In this document: positions 43,312 through 52,456 of the stretch, piece by piece
Layout of the letters: each line of letters starts with the position of its first letter
Position numbering within the stretch: position 1 is the first letter of the stretch
NCBI RefSeq assembly: GCF_000754095.2
Contig: NZ_JQSG02000006.1
Coordinates: forward strand, 356,637-420,636
DNA from: Acidihalobacter prosperus
Lineage (GTDB): Bacteria; Pseudomonadota; Gammaproteobacteria; DSM-5130; Acidihalobacteraceae
Direction: 5' to 3'
DNA length: 64,000 nt
Made by a program: the position numbers and the translations under genes
Notes under the pieces: model-generated
Told to the model about the DNA's origin: nothing
The model's input: only the letters and a program-made list of their open reading frames with translations
Database searches by the model: none

Positions 43312-44264
43312 GCCAGTCGCGCGCCCCAGGCATTGGTGGCACGCACCAGCGCATCGATGATCCCGGGTTCGGCGGCCGAATGGCCCGCGTCCGCCACGAT
43401 ATGCAGCTGCGCGTCGGGCCAGGCCTGCTGCAGCAACCAGGCCTGATCCAGCGGGCAGATGGCATCGTAGCGCCCCTGCACGATCACACCCGGCACGCCG
43501 GCGAGACGGCCAGCCCGCGCCAACAACTGGTCGGGTTCGAGAAAGCCGCGGTGCACGAAGTAGTGGTTTTCGATGCGTGCCAGCGCAAGCGCAACGTAAG
43601 GATCGGAAAAATGATCCTCGACCGCCGTGTTCGGGTACAGCGTCGCCGTGCGGCCTTCCCAGATCGACCAGGCACGCGCAGCGGCCATGCGCGCCACCTC
43701 GTCCTCGCCCGTCAGCCGCCGTCGGTAGGCGGCGACAAGATCGTCGCGCTCGGCCGGAGGGATCGGCGCGACGAAATCCGCCCAGTAATCGGGGAACAGC
43801 CTGGAAGCCCCTCGCTGATAGAACCACTCGATGTCCTCGGGACGGCACAGAAACACGCCGCGCAGAATCGCACCCAGCACGCGTTTAGGGTAAGCCTCGG
43901 CATAGGCCAGCCCGAGCGTCGCGCCCCAGGAACCGCCGAAAACCACCCAGCGATCAATCTGCAGATATTCGCGGATGCGTTCGATATCCGCGATCAGGTC
44001 CGCCGTGGTGTTGTCGCGCAACTCGGCATGCGGCGTGGAACGGCCGCTGCCGCGTTGGTCGAACAGCACCACGCGGTAGATGGCCGGATCGAAGAAACGG
44101 CGATGCCAGGGCTCGCAACCGGAACCCGGCCCGCCGTGCAGAAACACTACCGGCAGCCCGTCGGGACGTCCGCACTCTTCTACATACAGGGTATGCCGAT
44201 CGTCCATCGCCAGGGCATGAGTGCGATACGGCAGAATACTCGGGAACAGTGTCAGGCGACTCAT
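43308..44264 (-). CDS. pip: Proline iminopeptidase
   Basis: 318-residue alpha/beta hydrolase of the peptidase S33 family. Oxyanion motif HGGPGSGC near residue 45, nucleophile Ser in GGSWGATLG near 113, catalytic Asp in GRYDAICP and His in AGHSAAEPG near the end; FDQRGSGRSTPH and the cap domain are typical of Pip. Cleaves N-terminal proline from peptides. Divergent from the ttcA-like gene. Confidence 0.93.
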   Translation of the reverse strand: MSRLTLFPSILPYRTHALAMDDRHTLYVEECGRPDGLPVVFLHGGPGSGCEPWHRRFFDPAIYRVVLFDQRGSGRSTPHAELRDNTTADLIADIERIREYLQIDRWVVFGGSWGATLGLAYAEAYPKRVLGAILRGVFLCRPEDIEWFYQRGASRLFPDYWADFVAPIPPAERDDLVAAYRRRLTGEDEVARMAAARAWSIWEGRTATLYPNTAVEDHFSDPYVALALARIENHYFVHRGFLEPDQLLARAGRLAGVPGVIVQGRYDAICPLDQAWLLQQAWPDAQLHIVADAGHSAAEPGIIDALVRATNAWGARLA

Positions 44265-44388
44265 CGGGCATCACTCTCCGGTTGGACGCGGTCACGCGGA
44301 GCCGTTGGGCAACCGCTTCGGGCCGGCATCAGGATACCCCGCATCGACCACGCTTGCCTTCATGCGCCAGGCTCCCTATCTTGCCTGC

Positions 44389-45144
44389 ATGAACACACAG
44401 CACCCGCTCCCGGTACCGCCTCCCAAATCCCTGGCGCGTCTTGCAGGCCGCGCGATCGCTGATTTTCGCATGATCCGCGAGGGCGACCGCGTGCTACTCG
44501 GGCTGTCCGGCGGCAAGGATTCGCTCAGCCTGCTGATGCTGCTGCTGCACTTTCAGCGGCGCGCGCCGATCCGTTTCGAGCTCGGCGCGGTCACCGTCGA
44601 CCCGCAGTCGCCGGATTTCGACCCCAGCCCGCTGATCCCCTATCTGGCCGCGCTCGGCGTGCCGTATCTCTACGAGCGCGAACGGATACTCGAACTGGCC
44701 GAGTCGCACATGGACAACGACTCGTTCTGCGCCTTCTGCGCACGCATGAAACGCGGCGTGATGTACTCGGCGGCACGGCGCGAGGGCTACAACGTCATCG
44801 CCCTGGCGCAGCACTTGGACGATCTGGCGGAAAGCTTCCTGATGTCGGCCTTCCATGGCGGCCAGCTGCGTACCATGAAGGCCCACTATCGCATCGATGC
44901 CGGCGACCTGCGCGTGATACGCCCGCTGGTCTACGCGCGCGAACGTCAGACGCGCGCCTTTGCCGAAAGCGCGCATCTACCGGTGATCAGCGAAAACTGC
45001 CCCGCCTGCTTCGCCATGCCGACGCAGCGCGAGCACATGAAGCAGCTGCTCGCGCAACAGGAGGCCGAGCAACCGCGGCTGTTCCGCAATCTGCTTTCCA
45101 CCCTCAGGCCGCTGATGTCCGCGGGGCTCCCGGACGACGCCTGA
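44389..45144 (+). CDS. ttcA: tRNA 2-thiocytidine synthesis protein, TtcA-like
   Basis: 251 residues from the ATG at 44389. PP-loop SGGKDS at about 45-50 activates the tRNA with ATP, and CAFC at about 115-118 plus CPAC near 205 are placed as the cluster cysteines of TtcA. Thiolates C32 of some tRNAs, using iron-sulfur chemistry. The frame runs back to 44221 with no supporting ribosome-binding site. Related YdaO-like members of unknown specificity cannot be wholly excluded. Followed 6 nt later by the acyltransferase gene. Confidence 0.85.
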   Translation: MNTQHPLPVPPPKSLARLAGRAIADFRMIREGDRVLLGLSGGKDSLSLLMLLLHFQRRAPIRFELGAVTVDPQSPDFDPSPLIPYLAALGVPYLYERERILELAESHMDNDSFCAFCARMKRGVMYSAARREGYNVIALAQHLDDLAESFLMSAFHGGQLRTMKAHYRIDAGDLRVIRPLVYARERQTRAFAESAHLPVISENCPACFAMPTQREHMKQLLAQQEAEQPRLFRNLLSTLRPLMSAGLPDDA

Positions 45145-45149
45145 ACCCC

Positions 45150-46040
45150 GTGCGCGAACTCCTCGTCCGCTGGCTGCTCGGGCTGTTCGCCCACCTGCCA
45201 CTGCGCGCCAACCAGGCCCTCGGCGGCGCGTTGGGCGCGCTGGCCTGGCGGCTATCGCCCAAGCTGCGCCGGCAGACGCTGGACAACCTCGCCCGCTGCT
45301 TCCCCGAGCACGACGCGGCCTGGCATCTCCGCGTCGGGCGCCGTAGCCTCATCGAGTCGACCCGTTCGCTCACCGAGGCGCCCTGGCTGTGGCGTCAGGA
45401 CGCCCGCAAACTGCGCAGCCTGCTGAGCTACGGCGAACACGCCGAATTGCTCGAAACCGCCGGCGCACACGGCGAGGCGATCATCGCGACGCCCCATCTC
45501 GGCAGTTGGGAATTCGCCGGTCTGTGCCTGGCCACCCTGCGCCCGACCACCGCGCTCTACCGTCCTCCGCGCATGAAGACCCTGGACGGCTTCATCCGCG
45601 GAGCGCGCAGCCGCACCGGTTCCGAGCTTGTCCCCACGACGCCGGCGGGCCTGCGCGCGCTGCGGCGCAGGCTGGACGGCGGCGGTGTCGTCGGCATGCT
45701 GCCCGATCAGACCCCCAAGGGCAGCGGCGGCGTATTCGCCCCCTTCTTCGGCCAGCCGGCCTACACCATGCGTCTGCTGTCGCAGCTGGCGCGACGCGCG
45801 CACACGCCGGTCGTGCTCGCCTTCTGCGAGCGCCTGCCGCGCGGCCGGGGCTATCGCGTGCACTGCGTTGCAGCCTGCGCGGCGATCCATGACCCGGACG
45901 CGACGGTGGCCGCCGCCGAGCTCAATCGCTGCGTGGAAACCCTGATCCGACGCTGCCCCACGCAGTATCTCTGGAGCTACCGGCGCTTCTCGCGCCGCCC
46001 GCCATCCGCCCAGAGCCACCCAACGTCGCCCGACGCCTGA
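45150..46040 (+). CDS. Lipid A biosynthesis lauroyl/myristoyl-type acyltransferase (LpxL/HtrB family)
   Basis: 296 residues from a GTG at 45150. One N-terminal hydrophobic segment, then the HX4E catalytic motif in ATPHLGSWEFAG near residue 115 and the MLPDQTPKGSGG substrate-binding segment near 190. Adds secondary acyl chains to lipid A at the inner-membrane cytoplasmic face. Which of LpxL, LpxM or LpxP it is cannot be told. It is co-directional with ttcA at 5 nt spacing. Confidence 0.88.
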   Translation: MRELLVRWLLGLFAHLPLRANQALGGALGALAWRLSPKLRRQTLDNLARCFPEHDAAWHLRVGRRSLIESTRSLTEAPWLWRQDARKLRSLLSYGEHAELLETAGAHGEAIIATPHLGSWEFAGLCLATLRPTTALYRPPRMKTLDGFIRGARSRTGSELVPTTPAGLRALRRRLDGGGVVGMLPDQTPKGSGGVFAPFFGQPAYTMRLLSQLARRAHTPVVLAFCERLPRGRGYRVHCVAACAAIHDPDATVAAAELNRCVETLIRRCPTQYLWSYRRFSRRPPSAQSHPTSPDA

Positions 46041-46131
46041 CAGCCGCCCCCGCGCCCGTCGTCTACACTCTTCACCTGTCCGGGCTTTGAACCCGGGCAC
46101 CAAAACAACACCAAGCAACAAGGGGGGTTCC

Positions 46132-47106
46132 ATGCTACGCAATCTACTGATCATGACCGCGGTCGCGCTGCTCCCGGCAGCGGCGCTCGCCGCCAATCAC
46201 GAGGGCAAGCCGGCCAAGAAGGATGCGGCCGGCCTGCACCACGACTATCGCACCTTCGAGACCGGCGGCAAGGTCGCCTACGGACGCATCGGCGATTCCT
46301 ACAAGGCCGACCTGGTCATGTACCTCGCCGGCAACCAGTTCATGGTGATGGACGACCTGATCAAGGACTTCCAGAAACGCAATCCCGACATCAAGTCGAT
46401 CTACGTCGAAACCATCCCGCCCGGACAGATCCTCAAGAGCCAGATCCTCAGGCAGGGCCGCATCAACAAGCAGAAGACCGCCAAGAACCCCGACCTCTAC
46501 GCCAGCGTCAATCTCAACCATCTGCGCACGCTGGCCAAGAAGGGCCTGATGAAGGAGTACATGATCTACACCCACAACAAGCTGGAGATCATGGTCGCCA
46601 AGGGCAATCCCAAGCACATCAAGGGCGTGGAGGATCTCGCGCGGGACGACGTCGTGCTGTCGCTGCCCAACCCGATCACCGAGGGCATCGCCAAGTTCTA
46701 CGTCATGCCGATGCTCAAGCAAAACGGGCTGTACGAAAAACTGACGGACGACCGCAGCTGCAAACGCTGCTGGGCGGTACCCAAGAAAACCTGGTTCACC
46801 GCGCGCCATCATCGCGAAACGCCTTATCGGATCGAGCACGGCAAGGCCGACGCCGGTATCGTCTGGACCACCGAGGTCGTCTATGCGCAGTCGGAGGGAC
46901 GCCCGGTCGAGGGTGTCGCCCTGCCGCCCAAGGACAATATGGCCGACAAGGTGGGCTATGCCATCGGCGGCCTGACCAATGGCCGCAATCCGGCACAGGC
47001 CCAGCGCTTCCTGGAATACCTCGCCACCGATGCGGCACAGGCGATCTACGAAAAACACGGCTTCATTCGCGCCACACCCAAGGAGCTGGAACTCAAGGCG
47101 CTCTGA
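46132..47106 (+). CDS. Periplasmic substrate-binding protein, ModA/extracellular family 11-like, orphan
   Basis: 324 residues from the ATG at 46132, after a strong GGGGGG-type Shine-Dalgarno. Signal peptide MTAVALLPAAALA with Ala-x-Ala cleavage near residue 21. The body carries binding-protein motifs (VYVETIPPGQILKSQIL, LSLPNPITEGIAKFYV, ADAGIVWTTEV). A CKRC pair near residue 220 is unusual and could bind metal or form a disulfide. It has no permease or ATPase neighbours and ends in a strong terminator. It may bind an oxyanion such as molybdate or tungstate, or a different ligand; family placement is moderate. Confidence 0.7.
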   Translation: MLRNLLIMTAVALLPAAALAANHEGKPAKKDAAGLHHDYRTFETGGKVAYGRIGDSYKADLVMYLAGNQFMVMDDLIKDFQKRNPDIKSIYVETIPPGQILKSQILRQGRINKQKTAKNPDLYASVNLNHLRTLAKKGLMKEYMIYTHNKLEIMVAKGNPKHIKGVEDLARDDVVLSLPNPITEGIAKFYVMPMLKQNGLYEKLTDDRSCKRCWAVPKKTWFTARHHRETPYRIEHGKADAGIVWTTEVVYAQSEGRPVEGVALPPKDNMADKVGYAIGGLTNGRNPAQAQRFLEYLATDAAQAIYEKHGFIRATPKELELKAL

Positions 47107-47132
47107 CCGCCCGCCGACACGGAAACGGAAAC

Positions 47133-47175
47133 GGGGCCGAATGCTGCAGCAGCATCCGGCCCCGTCTATTTTCTC
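47133..47175. terminator. Strong bidirectional Rho-independent terminator
   Basis: GGGGCCGAATGCTGC pairs with GCAGCATCCGGCCCC (one mismatch) around a one-base turn, followed on the plus strand by GTCTATTTTCT. It sits between the binding-protein gene and the convergent TPR gene and can end both transcripts. Confidence 0.85.
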
Positions 47176-47495
47176 TCTACGCCGCGGCGCGCCAAGCGCT
47201 TGCGGAACACGGCCATCTCCTTGGCTGCCTGCTTGTCGCCTCGCGCCTCGGCCACTTCGATGCCACGGTCGTAGGCCGCAATCGCGGCTTCCACATCCTC
47301 GCACTCCCCGAGTGCGCGTCCCAATAGCTTCCAGGCCGCCGAATACCGTCCGTCGAGCGCCACCGCCTCGCGCAGGTGCCCGGCCGCCTCGCGCGCCCGC
47401 CCCTGCTTGAGGTAGGCCCCGCCCAGCGTGAAGCGCAGCAGGGCATTGTCCTGCCCGGTGGCCAACATGGCTTCGAAACGTTCGATCATGTCCAT
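47166..47495 (-). CDS. Small TPR-repeat protein
   Basis: 109 residues made of about three tetratricopeptide repeats (for example LLRFTLGGAYLKQGRAREAAGHL and AAWKLLGRALGECEDVEAAI), ending in a basic tail. No signal peptide. A protein-interaction adaptor; partner unknown. Start at 47495 (an ATG two codons later is equally possible). The 3' end overlaps the terminator stem. Confidence 0.75.
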   Translation of the reverse strand: MDMIERFEAMLATGQDNALLRFTLGGAYLKQGRAREAAGHLREAVALDGRYSAAWKLLGRALGECEDVEAAIAAYDRGIEVAEARGDKQAAKEMAVFRKRLARRGVERK

Positions 47496-47521
47496 GCCGC
47501 GAGGCTATGCCTCGGGCGCCC

Positions 47522-48109
47522 TCACGGCAAGCCCGCTCCGGGCCGGCTGAACACGGCGTAGGCCTCGTCGCGCAGCCCCCGCTTCGTATCGCCAAACGCG
47601 CCTTCCTCGCGGTAGGCGCGTAGTTCTAGCGCCGGAAACAGGCGCGGCAATTCACCCTGGGCCAGCCTAAAATCCGCGCAGCGGGGTCCGCGCCCGGGAT
47701 CGACCGAAGGAGGACCGAAGGTCTGATAGAACAACAGGCCGTTCGGTTTGAGCGCGGCGGCCAGAACCGGCGACAGTGCGCGCGCCAGAAAGCGACTGAC
47801 CACGATCACGTCGAATGCGGCGACCGGCGGCGGCAGGGCGATGACGTCCCGGACCTCGGCATCCAGCGACAGGCCTGCACTGTCGGCGGCACGCGCAAGC
47901 GCGGCGATCGCCGTGGGCGAGGCGTCCCAGGCTGCGGTCCGCAGCCCGTGACGCGCCAGGAACAGAGCGTTGGCGCCCAGACCGCAGGCGAGATCGAGCG
48001 CGTACCCGTCAGCGGGCAGGAGGTGTGCATGATCGAGCAGCACCCGTGCAGGCTCGGCCGCAAGCGGATCGCGGCCGGCATAATGCGCCTCCCAGTCACG
48101 CGACGACAT
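47522..48109 (-). CDS. Class I SAM-dependent methyltransferase
   Basis: 195 residues. Motif I ALDLACGLGANALFLA near residue 40, a motif II-like acidic turn (WDASPTAIAA) and a motif IV-like FDVIVVSRFL near 105, the fold of TehB/UbiE-like small methyltransferases. Substrate is not predictable. It lies 6 nt downstream of a trkH stop and may be read from the trk transcript. Confidence 0.78.
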   Translation of the reverse strand: MSSRDWEAHYAGRDPLAAEPARVLLDHAHLLPADGYALDLACGLGANALFLARHGLRTAAWDASPTAIAALARAADSAGLSLDAEVRDVIALPPPVAAFDVIVVSRFLARALSPVLAAALKPNGLLFYQTFGPPSVDPGRGPRCADFRLAQGELPRLFPALELRAYREEGAFGDTKRGLRDEAYAVFSRPGAGLP

Positions 48110-48115
48110 GCCCGC

Positions 48116-49561
48116 TCAGCTCCGCCAGTACATCGGCGTCAACAGCACCAGCAGCGTGAACACCTCCAGGCGACCGATAAGCATGGCCAGCGAGCAGATC
48201 CATTTGGCGGGCTCACTGATGCCGGCGAAATTGGCGAATACCGAGCCGAGCCCGGGACCCATGTTGTTGATGCAGGCCGAGACCGCCGAAAAGGCCGTTA
48301 CCCAGTCCAGGCCCGCGCCCATCAGCGCCAGCATGAGCACCAGGTAGACCAGTACGTAGGCGGCCAGGAAGCTCCAGATCGCACTGATCACGCGCTCGGG
48401 CAACACCGTCCTACCGAGCTTGACCGGCACCACCGCACGCGGGTGATTGAGGCGTTTCATCTCGCGGAATCCCTGCTTGACGACCAGCAGCACGCGCACC
48501 ACCTTCATACCACCGGCGGTCGAGCCGGCACAGCCGCCGACGATGGGGATCAGCATCAGCAGCACCGGCAGATACAGCGGCCAGTGATTGAAGGGAGCAC
48601 TGGTGAAGCCGCAGCAGGTGAGCACGGTCAGCACCTGGAAGGCGCCGTAGCGCAGATCGGTCAGCATTGTGGGATAGGTCTTCGTGTACCACAGCGTCAG
48701 GCTGACCACCAGGATGCTAGCGGCGACGAAACCGATATAGGCGCGCACCTCGGGGTCAATGAAGTACGGGCGCGCGCTGCCACGCATCAGGGCTAGGTAA
48801 TGCACGGCGAAATTCATGCCGGAAAGGAACATGAAGACGTCGGCAACGCCGTCGATCCACGGACTGTTCCAATAGGCGAAACTGGCGTCGTGCGTGGAGA
48901 AGCCGCCAGTCGCGATGGTCGCAAACCCCTGGCACAGGGCGTCGAAGAAACTCATGCCCGCCACCCAGTAGGCGATGACGCAGGCCACGGTGAGCCCAAC
49001 GTATATCCCCCACAGCGCGCGCGCCGTATGTTCCAACCGCGGCGTGAGTTTCTCGTCCTTCATGGGCCCCGGCGTCTCCGCGCGGAACAGCTGCATGCCG
49101 CCGACCCGCAGCATCGGCAGCACGGCGATGGCGAGCACGATGATGCCCATGCCGCCCAGCCAGTTCAGCTGGGCACGGTAGTAGAGGATGGATTTGGGCA
49201 GGTGATCGAGTCCGACGATCACGGTCGCCCCGGTGGTAGTGAAGCCCGAGACCGACTCGAAGAAGGCATCGGTGAAATCCAGATGCGGACTGAAATGAAA
49301 CGGCAGCGTGCTGACAGCCGAGAGTATCGCCCAATACAGCGCGACGATGAGAAATCCTTCCCGGCGACGCAATTCCTGGCGCGAATTGCGTACCGGGAAC
49401 CAGGCCACGAAGCCCAGCGCGAAGGTCACCAGAAACGAATCCAGGAAATAACCGGCCTGACCGTCGTCGTAGATCATCGACACCACGGCCGGCACCAGCA
49501 TGGTCACGCTGTATGCGGCGATCAGGGCGCCCAGCACCCGTTGCACGGCGGCGATTTGCAT
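48116..49561 (-). CDS. trkH: TrkH potassium uptake pore subunit, paralog 1
   Basis: 481 residues from the ATG at 49561. Four pore-helix motifs: TTTGATV, ATGGFST, TCCGFTS and NNMGPGL. The third filter reads T-C-C-G where TrkH usually has T-T-T-G. About ten hydrophobic segments, as expected. Imports K+ with TrkA. It is followed by the methyltransferase gene and preceded 5 nt upstream by a second trkH, so the pair arose by tandem duplication. Confidence 0.93.
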   Translation of the reverse strand: MQIAAVQRVLGALIAAYSVTMLVPAVVSMIYDDGQAGYFLDSFLVTFALGFVAWFPVRNSRQELRRREGFLIVALYWAILSAVSTLPFHFSPHLDFTDAFFESVSGFTTTGATVIVGLDHLPKSILYYRAQLNWLGGMGIIVLAIAVLPMLRVGGMQLFRAETPGPMKDEKLTPRLEHTARALWGIYVGLTVACVIAYWVAGMSFFDALCQGFATIATGGFSTHDASFAYWNSPWIDGVADVFMFLSGMNFAVHYLALMRGSARPYFIDPEVRAYIGFVAASILVVSLTLWYTKTYPTMLTDLRYGAFQVLTVLTCCGFTSAPFNHWPLYLPVLLMLIPIVGGCAGSTAGGMKVVRVLLVVKQGFREMKRLNHPRAVVPVKLGRTVLPERVISAIWSFLAAYVLVYLVLMLALMGAGLDWVTAFSAVSACINNMGPGLGSVFANFAGISEPAKWICSLAMLIGRLEVFTLLVLLTPMYWRS

Positions 49562-49566
49562 GGCGG

Positions 49567-51018
49567 TCAGCGCCGCCAGAAGCCGGGCGTGAACAGCACC
49601 AGCGGCGTGAAGATTTCCAGCCGGCCAAACAGCATGGCGACGCTCAGCACCCACTTCGCGTAGGGATTGAGCTGTGCGTAATTATCGCCGACCGCACCCA
49701 GCCCCGGCCCCAGGTTGTTCATGCAGGCGGCCACCGCCGAAAAGGCGGTGACCTGATCCAGCCCGGTGGCCATCAGCAGCAGCATGAAGATGCTGAAGGT
49801 GGCCACGTAAGCCGCGAAGAACCCCCAGACCGCATCGATGACGCGATCGTCCACAGGGCGGCGACCGATCTTGACGGTGAACTGACCGCTGGGATGGACG
49901 AGACGCATCAGTTCGCGCACCCCCTGCTTGAACAGCAGCAGGAAGCGCACGACCTTGATGCCACCGCCGGTCGAACCGGCGCAACCGCCGATGAAGCTGG
50001 CGAAGATCAGCAGCGCCGGCAGGAAGCCGGGCCAGTGATGATAGGCCGCGGTGGTGAAACCGGTGGTGGTGCCGATGGATACGGCCTGGAACAGCCCCTG
50101 ACGCAGGTCGGTGGCGAAATGGGTGTAGTGCGCGGTGACGTAAAGATAGCCGACCGTGATCGCCGCCAGCGCCGCGAGGATGCCGAAATAGGTCCGGAAT
50201 TCGGCATCCTGCCAATAGGGGCGCAGACTCATGCGACGCAGCGCAACGAAATGCAGGCCGAAATTGGCCCCCGCAAGCAGCATGAAAACGATGGCGACAC
50301 TCTCGATCTCTGGGCTGCGGAAATAGCCGAGACTCGCATCGTGGGTCGAAAAGCCGCCGATCGACACCGTCGAGAAGCTCTGCGCAATGGCATCGAAAAC
50401 ATCCATGCCGGCCAGCCAATAGGCTGCTGCGCAGGCCACGGTCAGCCCCAGGTAGATGTACCACAGCGCCTTGGCCGTTTCGGCGATGCGCGGGGTCAGC
50501 TTGGCGTCCTTGATCGGCCCTGGCGTCTCGGCGCGGTACAGTTGCATGCCGCCGACGCCCAGCATCGGCAGGACCGCGACCGCGAGCACGATGATGCCCA
50601 TGCCGCCCAGCCACTGCAGCTCCTGGCGATAGAACAGGATGGACTTGGGCAACTCGTCGAGGCCGACGATCACCGTGGCACCGGTCGTGGTCAGGCCCGA
50701 CATGGATTCGAACACCGCGTCGGTCACCGACAGATGCGGCGCCGAGGCCAGCGCCAGCGGAATCGCACCGAACAGGCCCAGAACCAGCCAGAAGGAGACC
50801 GCGACCAGGAAGCCGTCGCGCAGACGCAGGTCGCGGCGCTCGCGGCGCACCGGCCACCACAGCACCAGGCCGGTAGCGGCGGTGATCGCAAAGGCCTCCA
50901 GAAACGGGCGGATACCGACGTCGCCATAGAGCAGACCGACTCCGGCCGGCGGCAGCATGGTGCCGCTGAACACCAGCAACAGCAGGCCGAGGATGCGTTG
51001 GATGACGCGTGGTTGCAT
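49567..51018 (-). CDS. trkH: TrkH potassium uptake pore subunit, paralog 2
   Basis: 483 residues. Pore motifs TTTGATV, SIGGFST, TTTGFTT and NNLGPGL; the second lacks the usual Thr and has Ile (SIGG). About half identical to its neighbour. It is the first trkH after trkA (48-nt gap) and likely the main partner of TrkA. Two pores with different filter details would allow different K+ affinity or Na+ dependence, useful to a salt- or acid-tolerant cell. Confidence 0.93.
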   Translation of the reverse strand: MQPRVIQRILGLLLLVFSGTMLPPAGVGLLYGDVGIRPFLEAFAITAATGLVLWWPVRRERRDLRLRDGFLVAVSFWLVLGLFGAIPLALASAPHLSVTDAVFESMSGLTTTGATVIVGLDELPKSILFYRQELQWLGGMGIIVLAVAVLPMLGVGGMQLYRAETPGPIKDAKLTPRIAETAKALWYIYLGLTVACAAAYWLAGMDVFDAIAQSFSTVSIGGFSTHDASLGYFRSPEIESVAIVFMLLAGANFGLHFVALRRMSLRPYWQDAEFRTYFGILAALAAITVGYLYVTAHYTHFATDLRQGLFQAVSIGTTTGFTTAAYHHWPGFLPALLIFASFIGGCAGSTGGGIKVVRFLLLFKQGVRELMRLVHPSGQFTVKIGRRPVDDRVIDAVWGFFAAYVATFSIFMLLLMATGLDQVTAFSAVAACMNNLGPGLGAVGDNYAQLNPYAKWVLSVAMLFGRLEIFTPLVLFTPGFWRR

Positions 51019-51066
51019 GCAGCTTCCCGTTTCCGTTTGGCACGGCGGTGAGCCGCCGCAGGCAGA

Positions 51067-52440
51067 TCAGAGGAAGGTCACATCGACCTGGAACAAACGT
51101 TCGACATCGCCGATCCGGGAGCGGTCCACCAAGAACAGGATCACGTGGTCTTCCGCCTCGATGATCGTTTCGCCGTGGGCGACCAGCACCTCGTCGCCGC
51201 GCACCACCGCACCGATGGTCGTACCCTTGGGCAGCTTGATCTCATCGACGCGCCGCCCCACCACACGCGAAGTCCTGCGATCGCCATGGGCCACGGCCTC
51301 GATCGCCTCGGCCGCGCCGCGCCGCAAGGAGTGCACGGCCACCACGTCGCCGCGGCGCACGTGCGCGAGCAGTGCGCCCAGCGTGACCTGTTGCGGCGAG
51401 ATTGCGACGTCGATGATGCCACTCTCGACCAGATCGACGTAGGCAGTGCGGTTGATCAGCGCCATCACCTTGCGCGCGCCCAGGCGCTTGGCCAGCATGG
51501 CCGAGAGGATATTGGCCTCGTCGTCATTGGTCAGCGAGCAGAAAACGTCGGTGGCCTCGATGTTCTCCTCCAGCAACAGCTCCTCGTCGGCCGCGTCTCC
51601 GCGCAGCACCATCGCCTTGTCCAGAGTCTCGGAAAGATAGCGCGCGCGATTCGCGTTGTGCTCGATGATCTTGACCTGATAGCGCGCCTCCAGACGCTCG
51701 GCGACACGCTTGCCGATGTTGCCACCGCCCGCGAGCACGATCCGCTTGTAGGATTTGTCCAGCTTGCGCAGCTCGCTGGTGATGGCGCGGATGTTTTTCT
51801 TGGCGGCGATGAAGAAGACCTCGTCGTCGGCCTCGATGATGGTGTCGCCCTGCGGCAGGATGGGCTTGTCGCGACGAAATATGGCCGCCACCCGCGTCTG
51901 GATGCCCGGCATGTGTTCGGCAAGCGTGCGCAGCTCGTTGCCGACCAGAGGGCCGCCGTAATAGGCGCGCACCGCGACCAGCGACACCTTTCCGTCGGCG
52001 AAGTCGAGCACCTGCAGTGCGCCGGGATGCTCGATCAGACGCTGCACGTAGTTGGTGACCAGCTCCTCGGGGCTGATCAGCACGTCGATGGGCAGGGCCT
52101 CCTGCGCGAACAGGCTGGTGTAGGAGAGGTATTCGTTGGCCCGCACACGGGCGATCTTGGTGGGCGTGCGGAACAGGGTGTAGGCGATCTGGCAGGCGAC
52201 CATATTGGTTTCGTCGCTGCTGGTCACCGCGACGATCATGTCGGCATCGCGCGCGCCCGCCTGTTCCAGCACGTCGGGATGCGAACCATGACCGACCACC
52301 GTACGCAGATCCAGCCGGTCCTGCAATTCGTGCAGCACGTCGGCGCGGGTGTCGACCAGCGTGATGTCGTTCGCTTCCTTGGCCAGGTGGTGGGACAGGG
52401 AACCGCCTACCTGACCGGCGCCGAGCACGATTATTTTCAT
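51067..52440 (-). CDS. trkA: Trk potassium uptake regulatory subunit TrkA
   Basis: 457 residues: two Rossmann NAD-binding RCK domains ([12 protein letters not shown] at about 4-15 and [13 protein letters not shown] near 235), each followed by a TrkA-C domain. Binds NAD(H)/ATP and gates TrkH at the membrane. It sits between ntrX-like and trkH genes, the conserved order near fmt in many gammaproteobacteria. Confidence 0.95.
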   Translation of the reverse strand: MKIIVLGAGQVGGSLSHHLAKEANDITLVDTRADVLHELQDRLDLRTVVGHGSHPDVLEQAGARDADMIVAVTSSDETNMVACQIAYTLFRTPTKIARVRANEYLSYTSLFAQEALPIDVLISPEELVTNYVQRLIEHPGALQVLDFADGKVSLVAVRAYYGGPLVGNELRTLAEHMPGIQTRVAAIFRRDKPILPQGDTIIEADDEVFFIAAKKNIRAITSELRKLDKSYKRIVLAGGGNIGKRVAERLEARYQVKIIEHNANRARYLSETLDKAMVLRGDAADEELLLEENIEATDVFCSLTNDDEANILSAMLAKRLGARKVMALINRTAYVDLVESGIIDVAISPQQVTLGALLAHVRRGDVVAVHSLRRGAAEAIEAVAHGDRRTSRVVGRRVDEIKLPKGTTIGAVVRGDEVLVAHGETIIEAEDHVILFLVDRSRIGDVERLFQVDVTFL

Positions 52441-52456
52441 GATGATCTTCCGTTTC

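Noticed and set aside
49513-51051. 512-residue plus-strand frame opposite trkH
   Set aside because: His/Gln/Arg-rich shadow of a membrane protein gene in GC-rich DNA.
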